Positions 35,344 to 44,882 of a stretch of 64,000 bases of DNA are shown in pieces. The notes under the pieces are model-generated. The model saw only the letters and a list, made by a program, of their open reading frames with translations, ran no database searches and was not told where the DNA came from. Each line of letters starts with the position of its first letter. Position 1 is the stretch's first letter. Position numbers and translations under genes: made by a program. Origin of the DNA: Saltatorellus ferox (GTDB taxonomy: Bacteria > Planctomycetota > UBA1135 > GCA-002686595); the NCBI GenBank assembly GCA_007751475.1, contig CP036434.1:3224001-3288000 (forward strand), given 5' to 3'.

Positions 35344-37137
35344 ATGGCGAACGTACCAGAACCCCAATCGGCGGAGAACGGCGGCCCACCGCGTATCCGT
35401 ATCGGCGACGAACTCCAGCGCCGCGGTCTCCTGACGGCTTCCCAGCTCCAGGTGGCGCTGGGCGAGCAGAAGCGGGTGCATCGTCCGCTCGGTGAGATCG
35501 TCGTCTCGCTGGGCTTCGTTCGCTCGATCGACACGGCGCGGATCCTCTCGGAGCAGCTCGGACTTCCGATCGTCAGCCCCGACGAACTGGAGCCGGAGCC
35601 AATGATCCTGGAGCAGCTCGATCGTGAACTCGTGCGCAAGGCGCGCGCGTTCCCGGTCAAGGTGGAAGCGGGAACGCTGACGGTCGCGATGGTCGACCCG
35701 AGCGATCCGAAGGCGATCGCGATGATCCGGAACGCGTTCCCGTACCCGCTGTCCATCGTGATGGTGACGGGCAACGACCTCGAGACGCTACTGCGGCGCT
35801 ACAGCTCAGGCGGGGGCGTCTCGACCGAGGTGGCCGACATCCTCGCCCGCGGCATGGCCGTCGAGGACGATCGCAGGATCGCCGAGCTCGCCATCGCCGT
35901 CATCACGGACGGGATTCGCCGTGGTGCGACGGATGTGCACGTGCAGCCGGAAGAATTCCTGACCCGGATCCGCTATCGCATCGACGGTGTACTACGGAGC
36001 GCGGAGAGCCTCCCGCACGAGGTGAGCGACGCGGTGGTCTCCAGGCTCAAGATCAGCGCCCGGCTGGACATCGCCGAGCGACGTCGCCCCCAGGACGGCC
36101 GAATCCGCATGAGCGTCGATGGACGTGAAGTGGACCTTCGGATGTCCGTGATGCCCAACGTACACGGCGAGAACGTCGTGCTCAGGGTGCTCGATCGTAC
36201 GGGCGGCGTGCCTCCGCTCGAGGAACTCGGCGTGGACCCGGTCGTGGCCCGCGAGCTGGCCACGCTCGCCCAGAGGCCCCACGGATTGTTTCTCGTCACG
36301 GGCCCGACGGGTTCCGGTAAGACGACGACCCTCTACGCGCTCTTGAGCCGCGTCGACTCGATCCAGCGCAACGTCGCGACGATCGAGGACCCCGTCGAAT
36401 ACAGCGTGCCGCTCGTCCGCCAGAGCCAGGTCGATACGGCCGTGGGCTACGGCTTCCACGAGGGCCTTCGCGCACTTCTGCGCCAGGACCCGGACGTCAT
36501 CCTCGTCGGTGAGATCCGCGACGAGATCACGGCGGACATGGCGATCAAGGCGGCCATGACCGGTCACCTCGTCCTCGCCACGCTGCACACGACGGATGCG
36601 CTCGGCGCGATTCCGCGCCTCATCGATCTCGGTGTTCCGGGCTACATTCTGGAGGACACGCTTCTGGCCGTCATGGGCCAGCGTCTCGTGCGCCAGCTCT
36701 GTAGTCGCTGCTCCGTCCCGCTCGCTCCCGGCCACGAGGAATACGCTCAGACGGAACGCTGGCTCTGTGGCGATATCGGCCAGGCAAAGGCGGCTGTGGG
36801 GTGCACGGCCTGCGACGGTTCGGGATTCCTCGGCCGGCTCGCCGTGGCAGAGGTCTTCCTGCCGACCGCGGCCACCCGGCCTTACATCCGCCAGGCCAGT
36901 CACGCGAGCGGCCCGAGTCACAGTGAAGGCGGTGCGATGACCCTGGAGGAAGCGGCCGCCGCTGACGGCTTCCGGGACCTCGGTGCCGACGCCGCGAAGA
37001 AGGTGAGAGCCGGTCAGACCACGCTGACGGAGATCCTCCGTGTCCATACGCCGTCGGATCTGGCGGGCTGCTCCGTTCTCAGCGGCGACGCGACCGCGGC
37101 ACGCCGTGACGGTGGGGAGCAGCGAGGCGCCGCGTGA
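35344..37137 (+). CDS. gspE: GspE/PilB-type secretion ATPase
   Basis: The 597-residue cytoplasmic motor has an N-terminal MshEN-type domain (about 15-160), a linker, and the ATPase core. The core includes V-T-G-P-T-G-S-G-K-T-T-T (Walker A, about 318), the Asp box E-D-P-V-E, Walker B L-V-G-E-I-R-D and the His box T-L-H-T-T-D-A. A four-cysteine zinc site (C-S-R-C then C-T-A-C) follows, as in GspE and PilB. Its stop overlaps the gspF start (GTGA). Confidence 0.93.
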   Translation: MANVPEPQSAENGGPPRIRIGDELQRRGLLTASQLQVALGEQKRVHRPLGEIVVSLGFVRSIDTARILSEQLGLPIVSPDELEPEPMILEQLDRELVRKARAFPVKVEAGTLTVAMVDPSDPKAIAMIRNAFPYPLSIVMVTGNDLETLLRRYSSGGGVSTEVADILARGMAVEDDRRIAELAIAVITDGIRRGATDVHVQPEEFLTRIRYRIDGVLRSAESLPHEVSDAVVSRLKISARLDIAERRRPQDGRIRMSVDGREVDLRMSVMPNVHGENVVLRVLDRTGGVPPLEELGVDPVVARELATLAQRPHGLFLVTGPTGSGKTTTLYALLSRVDSIQRNVATIEDPVEYSVPLVRQSQVDTAVGYGFHEGLRALLRQDPDVILVGEIRDEITADMAIKAAMTGHLVLATLHTTDALGAIPRLIDLGVPGYILEDTLLAVMGQRLVRQLCSRCSVPLAPGHEEYAQTERWLCGDIGQAKAAVGCTACDGSGFLGRLAVAEVFLPTAATRPYIRQASHASGPSHSEGGAMTLEEAAAADGFRDLGADAAKKVRAGQTTLTEILRVHTPSDLAGCSVLSGDATAARRDGGEQRGAA

Positions 37138-38339
37138 GTCAGGCCACTCTCAAGAACTGGCGCTATGACGCGGTGGGCCCCGAGGGCCGCGTCCAGGGCT
37201 TCATGAAGGCCATGGACGAGGTCGATCTCGATCGCTCCCTGGCGAAGGAGGGGATCACGCTGGTCAGCGCGAAGTCGATCAAGCAGACCCCGCGCAAGGA
37301 GAACGAGCGAATGGTCGGCAACGACCTCGTGATCTTCACGACCCAGCTCGCCACCGTGCTGAGCGCGGGCGTACCGATCGTCGAGGGCATGCGCGATCTG
37401 GGCGTTCGCATGCGGAGCAAGGCGTCCCGCGACGTGATCCAGGACGTGGTGAAGGAGCTGGAAGCAGGCGCCTCTCTTTCCGACGCACTATCGTCGCGGC
37501 CGCGATCCTTCCCGCTGATCTATCGCTCCTCGGTCCAGGCCGGCGAGATGTCGGGTTCCATGCCGGAGGTTCTTCAGCGACTGGCGGCTCACATGGAATG
37601 GACGCGCTCGATCCGCCAGGCGACCACGCAGGCGCTGGTGTATCCGGCGATCCTCGGACTCGCCATCACGGGCCTCGTGATCACACTCGTCACGTTCCTC
37701 GTGCCGAGGATCGTCAAGATGTTCCCCGGAGGGGCGGACGAGCTGCCCTGGCAGACTCGACAGGTGCTGGAGATATCGAACTTCCTCACCGGGAACTGGC
37801 TCTTCGTGCTGCTCGGAGGGGCGCTTCTGGCGACGGCGTTCGTCCTGACCCTTCGCCATCCGAAGGGTCGCCTCTGGCTCAGCACGCGACTCCTGGAGTT
37901 CCCCAGGATCGGGGAGGTCGTCCGGATGTTCGCGACCGCGAAGTTCGCGGCCACCGCAGGCACGCTTCAGAACGCGGGCTGCTCCGTGGCGGACGTCATC
38001 GGGCTGGCGGGAGTTGCCTGCGGAAACGCGCGGATGGCGGCTTCCTTCCAGCGGGCCAACGACGAGGTCCAGCGCGGTGCGTCCATCTCGGAGGCCCTGG
38101 GAGCCGACGGGCGCATGGACCCACTCCTGCTCCAGATGGTGGCGGTCGGCGAGCGCGCTGGCGATCTCGGCGGCTGCCTGGACAAGCTCAGCGAGCACTA
38201 CGACCGCGAGCTTCCCCGCGTCGTCAAGTGGATGCTCTCCTTCCTCGAGCCAGCGATGATCGTCGTGGGGGGCCTGGTGGTCGCCTACACGCTGCTCGCG
38301 GCCTTCCTCCCCCTCCTGGACATGTACGACAAGCTGTGA
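37134..38339 (+). CDS. gspF: GspF/PilC-type inner membrane platform protein
   Basis: The 401-residue protein has the family layout: a cytoplasmic start (W-R-Y-D-A-V-G-P-E-G), two T2SSF domains (about 70-190 and 270-390) and three to four transmembrane helices. Marker motifs are F-T-T-Q-L-A-T-V-L-S-A-G-V-P, G-E-M-S-G at the end of the first domain and G-E-R-A-G-D-L in the second. It couples GspE motion to pseudopilin assembly. GTG 37134 overlaps the gspE stop and its TGA overlaps the pseudopilin ATG. Confidence 0.93.
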   Translation: MSQATLKNWRYDAVGPEGRVQGFMKAMDEVDLDRSLAKEGITLVSAKSIKQTPRKENERMVGNDLVIFTTQLATVLSAGVPIVEGMRDLGVRMRSKASRDVIQDVVKELEAGASLSDALSSRPRSFPLIYRSSVQAGEMSGSMPEVLQRLAAHMEWTRSIRQATTQALVYPAILGLAITGLVITLVTFLVPRIVKMFPGGADELPWQTRQVLEISNFLTGNWLFVLLGGALLATAFVLTLRHPKGRLWLSTRLLEFPRIGEVVRMFATAKFAATAGTLQNAGCSVADVIGLAGVACGNARMAASFQRANDEVQRGASISEALGADGRMDPLLLQMVAVGERAGDLGGCLDKLSEHYDRELPRVVKWMLSFLEPAMIVVGGLVVAYTLLAAFLPLLDMYDKL

Positions 38340-39046
38340 TGCGAGCTCCCCAGAAACACACCAGGAACCAGGGTTTCACCCTCGTCGAACTCGTGGTCGT
38401 CGTCCTCATCATCACCGTCCTCGCGGGCATGGTCGTCCCGGTGGCCTCGAAGGTCTTCGACCGCGAGGCACGGAAGGCAACCAGCGCCGAGATGCAGGCC
38501 GTCGACGAGGCTGTTCGGCTCTATTTCCTCGACACCGGCGCCCTGCCCGCAGCGGCAAGCGCCCTGAGCACCGACCCCGGCGGCGTGACCGGCTGGTCCG
38601 GCCCGTACCTGTCGGGTGGCGTCGGGAACGGCGGCGCCAGCTCCACCGATTTCGATCGGGACGGCTGGCAGGAGCCCTATCAGGTGGCGATCGCAGGCGA
38701 CGTCTGGACGCTCACGAGCTCGGGGCCCGACCGCACGCGCGGGACCGGCGACGACCTCGTGATCGACGTCGACATCACGCGTGAACGGCGCCGCGTCACG
38801 GACGAGCGGCTCGCCGTCATCAACCTGGCCATTCGGCTCTACAACGACGACTGGCTCTCCCCGCCGTCGCCCCAGAGCCCGGATCCGCTCTCGGATACAT
38901 GGTCCACGGCCTTCGCCCAGCTCGTGGCGCGCGGCTACCTCGCGAATGCAGCGACCTATCAGTCCGACGGCTGGGGCGACGCTTTCGTTCGCGTGGGGAC
39001 GTCCGGTCCGGTCGTGGCGGTCACGTCGCAGAACACCGGTTCGTAA
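38339..39046 (+). CDS. gspG: GspG-type pseudopilin with two globular modules
   Basis: The 235-residue protein has a class III prepilin signal, Q-G/F-T-L-V-E-L with Glu at mature position 5, and a single N-terminal helix. The globular part appears duplicated. The first module (about 50-140) has a V-R-L-Y-F-L-D-T-G-A-L-P segment and a D-x-D-G-W-Q-E-P-Y strand. The second (about 150-235) has I-R-L-Y-N-D-D-W and S-D-G-W-G-D-A-F-V-R. Ordinary GspG has one such module (about 140 residues). It is the last gene of the secretion run; a small hairpin follows. Confidence 0.88.
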   Translation: MRAPQKHTRNQGFTLVELVVVVLIITVLAGMVVPVASKVFDREARKATSAEMQAVDEAVRLYFLDTGALPAAASALSTDPGGVTGWSGPYLSGGVGNGGASSTDFDRDGWQEPYQVAIAGDVWTLTSSGPDRTRGTGDDLVIDVDITRERRRVTDERLAVINLAIRLYNDDWLSPPSPQSPDPLSDTWSTAFAQLVARGYLANAATYQSDGWGDAFVRVGTSGPVVAVTSQNTGS

Positions 39047-39048
39047 AC

Positions 39049-39062
39049 CCCGCCAGTGCGGG
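39049..39062 (+). terminator. small hairpin ending the secretion operon
   Basis: A 5-bp stem (39049-39053 with 39058-39062) with loop CAGT lies just after the pseudopilin stop, followed by CTTTAT. It is weak as a terminator on its own; the downstream dehydrogenase start is only 50 bases on. Confidence 0.35.
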
Positions 39063-39111
39063 CTTTATCCCGCTCCGCCCGCCGCCCTCAACGGGTAAAA
39101 TAGGCGCCACT

Positions 39112-42100
39112 ATGCCCATCGATTTCGAGCAGGAGTACGGCGTCAACGCCGGGTACGTTCAGGAACTCTTCGACGATTGGAAAGCCGATCCTGCCCAGGT
39201 GGCAGAGAGCTGGCAAAAGATCTTCGAGCGTGCTGGAAAGAGCAGCGGCTCGGACCAGGCAGGCAAGGGGAGCGACTCGGCCTCGGCTTCCGGATCCGCA
39301 GGTGACGCGGCGGCCCCCAAGGCCGCCAGCGCCCCGGAATTCGACGCCTCCGCCGACCCCGAACTCGAGCCGCTCATCGGCATCGCCGGGCGGATCGCCA
39401 CCAACATGGAGGCGAGCCTGGAGATCCCGGTCGCGACCTCGGTGCGGACCCTCTCCGCCAAGATCATGTCCGAGAACCGGGGCGTGATCAACGAGCACAT
39501 GCTCGTGCGCGCCTTCGGCAAGGCCTCCTATACCCACCTCGTCGCCTTCGCGCTCGCCCGCGCTCTTGGCGAGAACAAGCGCGTTCAGTCCTCGTACGTC
39601 GAGGGCGGCGGCAAGCGCTATCGCCGCGTCCCGACCCACGTGAACCTCGGCCTCGCCATCGACGTGCCCGGGCCGAAGGGACGCATGCTCGTCGTGCCGA
39701 ACATCAAGGCCGCGGAGACGCTCGACTTCGCCGCCTTCTACCGCGCGTACCAGGACATCGTCGACCGGGGTCGCGACGGCAAGCTGACCAGCGAGGACTT
39801 CGCGCATACGACCTGTACCCTGACGAACCCCGGAGGCTTCGGCACCGTGATGAGCGTGCCGAGGCTCATGCCGGGCCAGGGGATCATCGTCGCGACCGGC
39901 TCGATCGGCGTCCCGCCGGAGCTCGGCGGCATGTCCAAGGTCGCGCTCGCCCAGAGCGCGATCGGTCCGGTCATGACGATGACCAGTACCTACGACCACC
40001 GCGTGATCCAGGGCGCGGAGTCGGGCCTGCTCCTGAAGCGAGTCGACGAGCTCCTGATGGGGGCCGACGGCTTCTACGACGAGATCTTCGAGGCGCTTCG
40101 GGTTCCGTGGACGCCCGCGCGCGCGGGAAGCGATATGCGACCGCCCTCGGGCGAGGATGCCGGCGAAGTCCAGGCGAAGATCTGGAAGCTGATCCAGGCC
40201 TACCGCTCCCGCGGCGGCCAGCTCGCGGACCTCGATCCGCTCGGTTACCGCCCCGAACTGCTGGAGTCCCTCGATCCGAGCTCGTACGGGCTGACGGTCT
40301 GGGACCTCGATCGGACGTTCCTCTGCGGCGGGATGAACGGTCGCGAGAAGATGACCCTGCGCGAGATCCTGAAGACCCTGCGCCGGGCCTACTGCCGCCG
40401 CTGGACCAGTGAGGTCTCCCACATCACGAGCCGTGACCGCAAGCTCTGGCTCCGCGATCGCATCGAGAACGAGGAACACTTCGAGGAATTCGGCCAGGAG
40501 GAGCGGATGGAGATCCTGACGCGCCTGAACCGCGCCCAGAACTTCGAGCAGTTCCTCGCGAACACTTACGTCGGCAACAAGCGCTTCAGCCTCGAGGGCG
40601 GCGACACGATGATCCCCGCTCTAGCGGACATCATCGAGCGAGCGTCGCTGCGTGGCGTCGAGAAGGTCGTCATCGGGATGGCGCACCGTGGCCGTCTGAA
40701 CGTGCTGGCGAACCTCATGGGCAAGTCGCACGAGCAGATCTTCCGTGAGTTCGAGGGGGGGCTGCTGCCGCTCTCGACGGAGGGATCGGGCGACGTCAAG
40801 TACCACCTCGGTCAACGCGGCGTCTTCAGGACCCGCGACGGCAAGGAGGTGGCGATCGAGCTGTCCGCCAACCCGAGCCACCTGGAGGCGGTCGATCCCG
40901 TGGTCTGCGGCATGACCCGTGCCTACCAGGACGCCATCGGGGACACCGATCGGACCAAGGTCCTGGCGGTGCTGATCCACGGCGACGCGGCGTTCTCCGG
41001 CCAGGGCGTCGTGATGGAGACGCTGAACATGAGCGGGCTCCGCGCGTTCACGAACGGCGGCACCGTGCACCTGATCGTGAACAACCAGATCGGCTTCACG
41101 GCGGGGCCGCGCGATCTTCGCTCGACGCACTACTGCTCGGATACGGCGAAGGCGATCGAAGCGCCGATCATGCACGCGAACGGGGACTTCCCCGAATCGG
41201 TGCTGCGCGCGTGCCGTCTCGCGGTGGACTACCAGGCCGAGTTCGGCGCCGACGCCGTCGTCGACATGGTCTGCTACAGGCGCTGGGGTCACAACGAAGG
41301 CGACGAGCCCGCGTACACCCAGCCCGCGCTCTACAGCCGGATCGCGAAACACCCGACCGTCTGCGAGTCCTACAGCGACCTCCTGATTCGCCGCGGCGCG
41401 ATCACTCGCGAGGTGGCGGAAGCGGTTGCCGCCGAGACCGAAGCAGAGCTTCGCGAGGCGATGGCGAACCACAAGGCGGCCGAGCAGGAAGAGCTGCCGC
41501 TGGAGGAGATCGTCGACATGCATCTCGACGACGAGCGGGACTACGTGCGTTCGATCTCCCCCGAGACGGGCGTCTCCGCCGAGAAGCTCGTGGAGATCAT
41601 CGACGAGCTCAATCGCATGCCGGAGGGCTTCGTCGTCCACCCGAACCTCCTGCGTCAGCTCCGCCGCCGCGAGAGCATGGTGCGCGGCGAGCAGGACGTC
41701 GACTGGGGCTGCGCGGAGGCGTTGGCCTTTGCGACGCTGCTGCAGGAGGGCGTTCCCATCCGCCTGGAGGGCCAGGACTCCGGCCGTGGCACGTTCAGTC
41801 ACCGTCACGCCGTCATCCGCGACCAGGCGACCGACAAAGAGCATGTGCCGCTGCGCGCTCTCACGGATGGCAAGGTCAAATTCGAGGCGTGGGACTCGCT
41901 CCTCAGCGAGGAAGCCGCCGTCGGCTTCGAGTACGGCTACTCCCTCGTTCGCAAGGACGCGCTCGTTCTCTGGGAAGGCCAGTTCGGCGACTTCGCCAAC
42001 GGCGCGCAGATCCCGATCGACCAGTTCGTCGTCTCGGGCGAGGCGAAGTGGCGTCAGCTCTCAGGCCTCATGATGCTGCTTCCACACGGGTACGACGGCC

Positions 42101-42738
42101 AGGGACCCGAGCACTCCTCGGCGCGACTGGAGCGCTTCCTCGTCGCTTGCTCCGGAGGCAACCTCACGGTGGTGAACTGCACGACGTCGGCGCAGGCGTT
42201 CCACCTGTATCGACGTCAGGGACTCAGCGAGGTCAAGCGCCCGGTGATCGTGATGACGCCCAAGTCGTATCTGCGGGACAAGCGCGCTGCCAGCCCGATC
42301 GCGGACATGGCGAGCGGACGCTTCCTGGAGACGATTCTCGGCGGAGGGACGGACAAGAAGAAGGTGACGCGCCTCGTGCTTTGCACCGGCAAGTTCGCGC
42401 ACGAGCTGGAAACGGCGCGCGTCGAGAAGGGGGCCGATCACGTCGCGATCCTGCGAGTCGAGCAGCTGTACCCGTTCCCGAAGGACCAGGTGAAGGAAGC
42501 GATCGCAAGCTTCCCGAAGCTGAAGCAACTGATCTGGAGTCAAGAGGAGCCCCGCAACATGGGTGCCTGGGCCTTCATCATGCAGCGCTTCAGCGACCTT
42601 GGCGTGGCGATCCAGTACGCCGGACGCGCCGAGTCGTCGAGCCCGGCGACGGGCAGCTATCGCCGCCACGGCGCCGAGCAGGACTTCGTCCTGAAGATGA
42701 GCCTCGGCGAGGTCGAGCCGAAGATCATCGTCGGGTGA
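39112..42738 (+). CDS. 2-oxoglutarate dehydrogenase E1 fused to E2 catalytic domain
   Basis: This 1208-residue enzyme matches the actinobacterial Kgd/OdhA layout. It has an N-terminal helical dimer segment (D-F-E-Q-E-Y-G-V-N), an Ala/Ser linker, and an E2 succinyltransferase catalytic domain (about 85-330) with D-H-R-V-I-Q-G-A. The thiamine-diphosphate E1 part follows (about 375-1208): A-H-R-G-R-L-N-V-L, G-D-A-A-F-S-G-Q-G plus N-N-Q-I-G-F-T, and G-Q-D-S-G-R-G-T-F. No lipoyl domain is visible, so a lipoylated E2 must come from elsewhere. It would convert 2-oxoglutarate to succinyl-CoA in the citric acid cycle. ATG 39112 gives the family N-terminus. Its TGA directly abuts the stop of the convergent protease. 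Confidence 0.93.
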   Translation: MPIDFEQEYGVNAGYVQELFDDWKADPAQVAESWQKIFERAGKSSGSDQAGKGSDSASASGSAGDAAAPKAASAPEFDASADPELEPLIGIAGRIATNMEASLEIPVATSVRTLSAKIMSENRGVINEHMLVRAFGKASYTHLVAFALARALGENKRVQSSYVEGGGKRYRRVPTHVNLGLAIDVPGPKGRMLVVPNIKAAETLDFAAFYRAYQDIVDRGRDGKLTSEDFAHTTCTLTNPGGFGTVMSVPRLMPGQGIIVATGSIGVPPELGGMSKVALAQSAIGPVMTMTSTYDHRVIQGAESGLLLKRVDELLMGADGFYDEIFEALRVPWTPARAGSDMRPPSGEDAGEVQAKIWKLIQAYRSRGGQLADLDPLGYRPELLESLDPSSYGLTVWDLDRTFLCGGMNGREKMTLREILKTLRRAYCRRWTSEVSHITSRDRKLWLRDRIENEEHFEEFGQEERMEILTRLNRAQNFEQFLANTYVGNKRFSLEGGDTMIPALADIIERASLRGVEKVVIGMAHRGRLNVLANLMGKSHEQIFREFEGGLLPLSTEGSGDVKYHLGQRGVFRTRDGKEVAIELSANPSHLEAVDPVVCGMTRAYQDAIGDTDRTKVLAVLIHGDAAFSGQGVVMETLNMSGLRAFTNGGTVHLIVNNQIGFTAGPRDLRSTHYCSDTAKAIEAPIMHANGDFPESVLRACRLAVDYQAEFGADAVVDMVCYRRWGHNEGDEPAYTQPALYSRIAKHPTVCESYSDLLIRRGAITREVAEAVAAETEAELREAMANHKAAEQEELPLEEIVDMHLDDERDYVRSISPETGVSAEKLVEIIDELNRMPEGFVVHPNLLRQLRRRESMVRGEQDVDWGCAEALAFATLLQEGVPIRLEGQDSGRGTFSHRHAVIRDQATDKEHVPLRALTDGKVKFEAWDSLLSEEAAVGFEYGYSLVRKDALVLWEGQFGDFANGAQIPIDQFVVSGEAKWRQLSGLMMLLPHGYDGQGPEHSSARLERFLVACSGGNLTVVNCTTSAQAFHLYRRQGLSEVKRPVIVMTPKSYLRDKRAASPIADMASGRFLETILGGGTDKKKVTRLVLCTGKFAHELETARVEKGADHVAILRVEQLYPFPKDQVKEAIASFPKLKQLIWSQEEPRNMGAWAFIMQRFSDLGVAIQYAGRAESSSPATGSYRRHGAEQDFVLKMSLGEVEPKIIVG

Positions 42739-44154
42739 TCAGGTTCGTCGAGCCAGGTTCGGTGAACGATCGCGAGGAATGCGGTAGCGGCCAAGGATTC
42801 TCTCCTCGGCGCTCCGCGCTTCCTCCATGTCGAACACCAGGTGACCCTGGCTCGCGGTGATGAGCGTCGCCGTTCCCGGCGAGGCCTCGACGAGGCGGAC
42901 GAAGTCGGCCATGTCTCTCGGGACCACGCCGTTGACCGAAACGATCGACTCCCAGTTGAGCGGCGCGTAGCCGACCGTCACTTCGTCGGCGAGGACCTGG
43001 GACACGACGATGATCTCCTGGCGCTCTTCGGTGCGGTGCCCGAGGAAGTAGTGGGCGAGGAACTCCTTCGGCGCCTTGTCGCTCCAGTCGGCCCAGGCCT
43101 GCAGGAAGTTGCGAGAGAGCGGCTGAAAGACGATGCCTGCGAAGACGAAGTAGGTGGGCTCGATCCCGTAGCGGCTGGAAGGGACCAGTTCCCGAAGCTG
43201 AGTGAGCACGATCTCCAGTCCGAGGACCTCGCCGCCCCGGCGCACCAGGACCGGGATGCGTTCACCGATGAAGCGTTCGCCGAGGAGCACGCCGAGCGTG
43301 GTCCGAACGCCCTTGTAGCGCACGGTTCCGTTATTGGCGATGCTGTGCCCGTCGATGGAGAGGATGACGTCCCCAGGCTCGATGACGCCGTAGCACGAGT
43401 TGCCCTGGGAGATGCGCTTCACGAGCACGCCGGTCTCGCCGTCAGGGACGTGGAGGGCGCGGCGCAGGCACTCGTTCTCCAGCCCCTGGGTCTCCAGGCC
43501 AAAGCCCGGGACCTCCAGCGGCAGTCCCTCGTCGACGCCGCGCAGGAAGCGGCGGATCAGCGGCGCAGGCACCACCTCGCCCATGTTCTCGGCGTCCTCC
43601 AGCGACTGGAACGCGATGCCGACGACGCGGCCCTCGTGGACGACGGGGCCGCCGCTGTTGCCGCTGTTGATGGCGGCGTCGACGGTCATGGCGAGCAGGT
43701 CGCGCTGGGAGTGGGCATAGCGCTGGACCTCGATGCGCGAGACGACGCCCTCGGTGATGGAGAGTTCCTCGCCGCCGACGGGGTAGCCGACGACCGCGAT
43801 GCGCGCGCGCCGCTCGGGCAGGTCGCCCAGCTCGGCGGGCGGGATCCCGCCGAGGGCCGCCGGATCGTGGAGGCGCAGGAGGGCGAGGTCGGAGTCATGG
43901 CAGATGGCGACCACCTCCGCGACGTGTTTGTCCGAGTCGTCGACGGTCTGGACCTGGAGGAACGTGGCGTCAGCGACGACGTGGGCTCCCGTGAGGATCC
44001 GATTGGGTCCGATGATGACGCCCGAGCCCGTGCTCGAGGAGGGGGAGTCCGTCTGCCACGGAACGTCGTAGTCGGGCTCCTGGACGGCGGCGAAGATCCT
44101 GACGACCTGGGAGGGCTCGAGAATGTCGATGGGGTCTTCCATGGCGGGCAGCAT
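42739..44154 (-). CDS. cytoplasmic Deg/HtrA-type serine protease with PDZ domains
   Basis: The 471-residue protein has a trypsin-like domain (about 15-220) with a visible triad: His58 in L-T-G-A-H-V-V, Asp89 in D-S-D-L-A-L-L and Ser167 in G-N-S-G-G-P. Two PDZ-like segments follow (about 225-330 and 370-460). No signal peptide or membrane helix is present, unlike periplasmic DegP. This layout resembles the plant Deg9-type group with a second degenerate PDZ. ATG 44154 was chosen because AAGG lies five bases upstream; ATG 44142 is the alternative. The stop codon is back to back with that of the dehydrogenase (TGATCA at 42736-42741). Confidence 0.85.
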   Translation of the reverse strand: MLPAMEDPIDILEPSQVVRIFAAVQEPDYDVPWQTDSPSSSTGSGVIIGPNRILTGAHVVADATFLQVQTVDDSDKHVAEVVAICHDSDLALLRLHDPAALGGIPPAELGDLPERRARIAVVGYPVGGEELSITEGVVSRIEVQRYAHSQRDLLAMTVDAAINSGNSGGPVVHEGRVVGIAFQSLEDAENMGEVVPAPLIRRFLRGVDEGLPLEVPGFGLETQGLENECLRRALHVPDGETGVLVKRISQGNSCYGVIEPGDVILSIDGHSIANNGTVRYKGVRTTLGVLLGERFIGERIPVLVRRGGEVLGLEIVLTQLRELVPSSRYGIEPTYFVFAGIVFQPLSRNFLQAWADWSDKAPKEFLAHYFLGHRTEERQEIIVVSQVLADEVTVGYAPLNWESIVSVNGVVPRDMADFVRLVEASPGTATLITASQGHLVFDMEEARSAEERILGRYRIPRDRSPNLARRT

Positions 44155-44327
44155 AGCGACCTTGGCTTCGGCGGTCGGTGTCTCAGCCCACGTCACGTCG
44201 GGACATCGGCGTCCCGAATCGCGATTCGCGGAACCCAGCTGCCGAAGGACCTCTCCTCGGGTCAAGAGCCCCTGGGGGAGATGGCGATAGCCGCAGGAAG
44301 GGAATCCCCGAATCCTCGCTACTGATC

Positions 44328-44876
44328 ATGACTCTCCCCATTCAACCAAGGGCTGGCGCCCGTGCCGCGTTCACGCTCATCGAGCTCGTCGTCGTTCTCA
44401 CGATCCTGATCACGCTCGCAGGCATCGTGGTCCCGCGCGTCAGCACGTGGACGGAGAAGGCCAAGTTCGCTCGCGCCGTGAGCGACATGAAGGCGATCAA
44501 GCGCTCGGTCGAATACATGTACCAGGATATGGGCTACTTCCCCGGGGACCAGTCACGTGGCATCGATCCGGGGATCGCGGTGCCGGATCGCGTTCCGAGC
44601 GCACGCCGCGGCGACTGGAAGGGGCCCTATCTGGAGATGTGGCCGCAACAGAACCCGTGGGGTGGGACGTACGACTACGAGTACTGGAACTACGCGCCCT
44701 TCAACTTCGATGGCGTGGCGGGCAACGAGGTCCTGGTCACGATCAGGGATGGCTACGACGCCTCGATGGCCCAGCGCATGGACGAGATGATCGACGACGG
44801 CAACGTGGCCACCGGTATGGCACGCTACAGCAGCGGCGCCTTCAGCCTCTTCATTGGCGAGGGCCGCCGCTGGTAG
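44328..44876 (+). CDS. second pseudopilin (GspG-like)
   Basis: The 182-residue protein has a class III signal A-A/F-T-L-I-E-L with Glu at mature position 5, one helix, then a GspG-like globular part (about 45-182) including Y-M-Y-Q-D-M-G-Y-F-P-G-D, G-P-Y-L-E-M-W-P and N-P-W-G-G-T-Y. Residue -1 is Ala rather than the usual Gly; prepilin peptidases tolerate this poorly but some pseudopilins have it. It lies 5.3 kb from the main secretion run, alone, divergent from the protease gene. A GGAAGGGAA stretch about 27-35 bases upstream is too far for a normal ribosome site. It is probably a minor or conditional pseudopilin of the same machine. Confidence 0.83.
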   Translation: MTLPIQPRAGARAAFTLIELVVVLTILITLAGIVVPRVSTWTEKAKFARAVSDMKAIKRSVEYMYQDMGYFPGDQSRGIDPGIAVPDRVPSARRGDWKGPYLEMWPQQNPWGGTYDYEYWNYAPFNFDGVAGNEVLVTIRDGYDASMAQRMDEMIDDGNVATGMARYSSGAFSLFIGEGRRW

Positions 44877-44882
44877 CGGACG

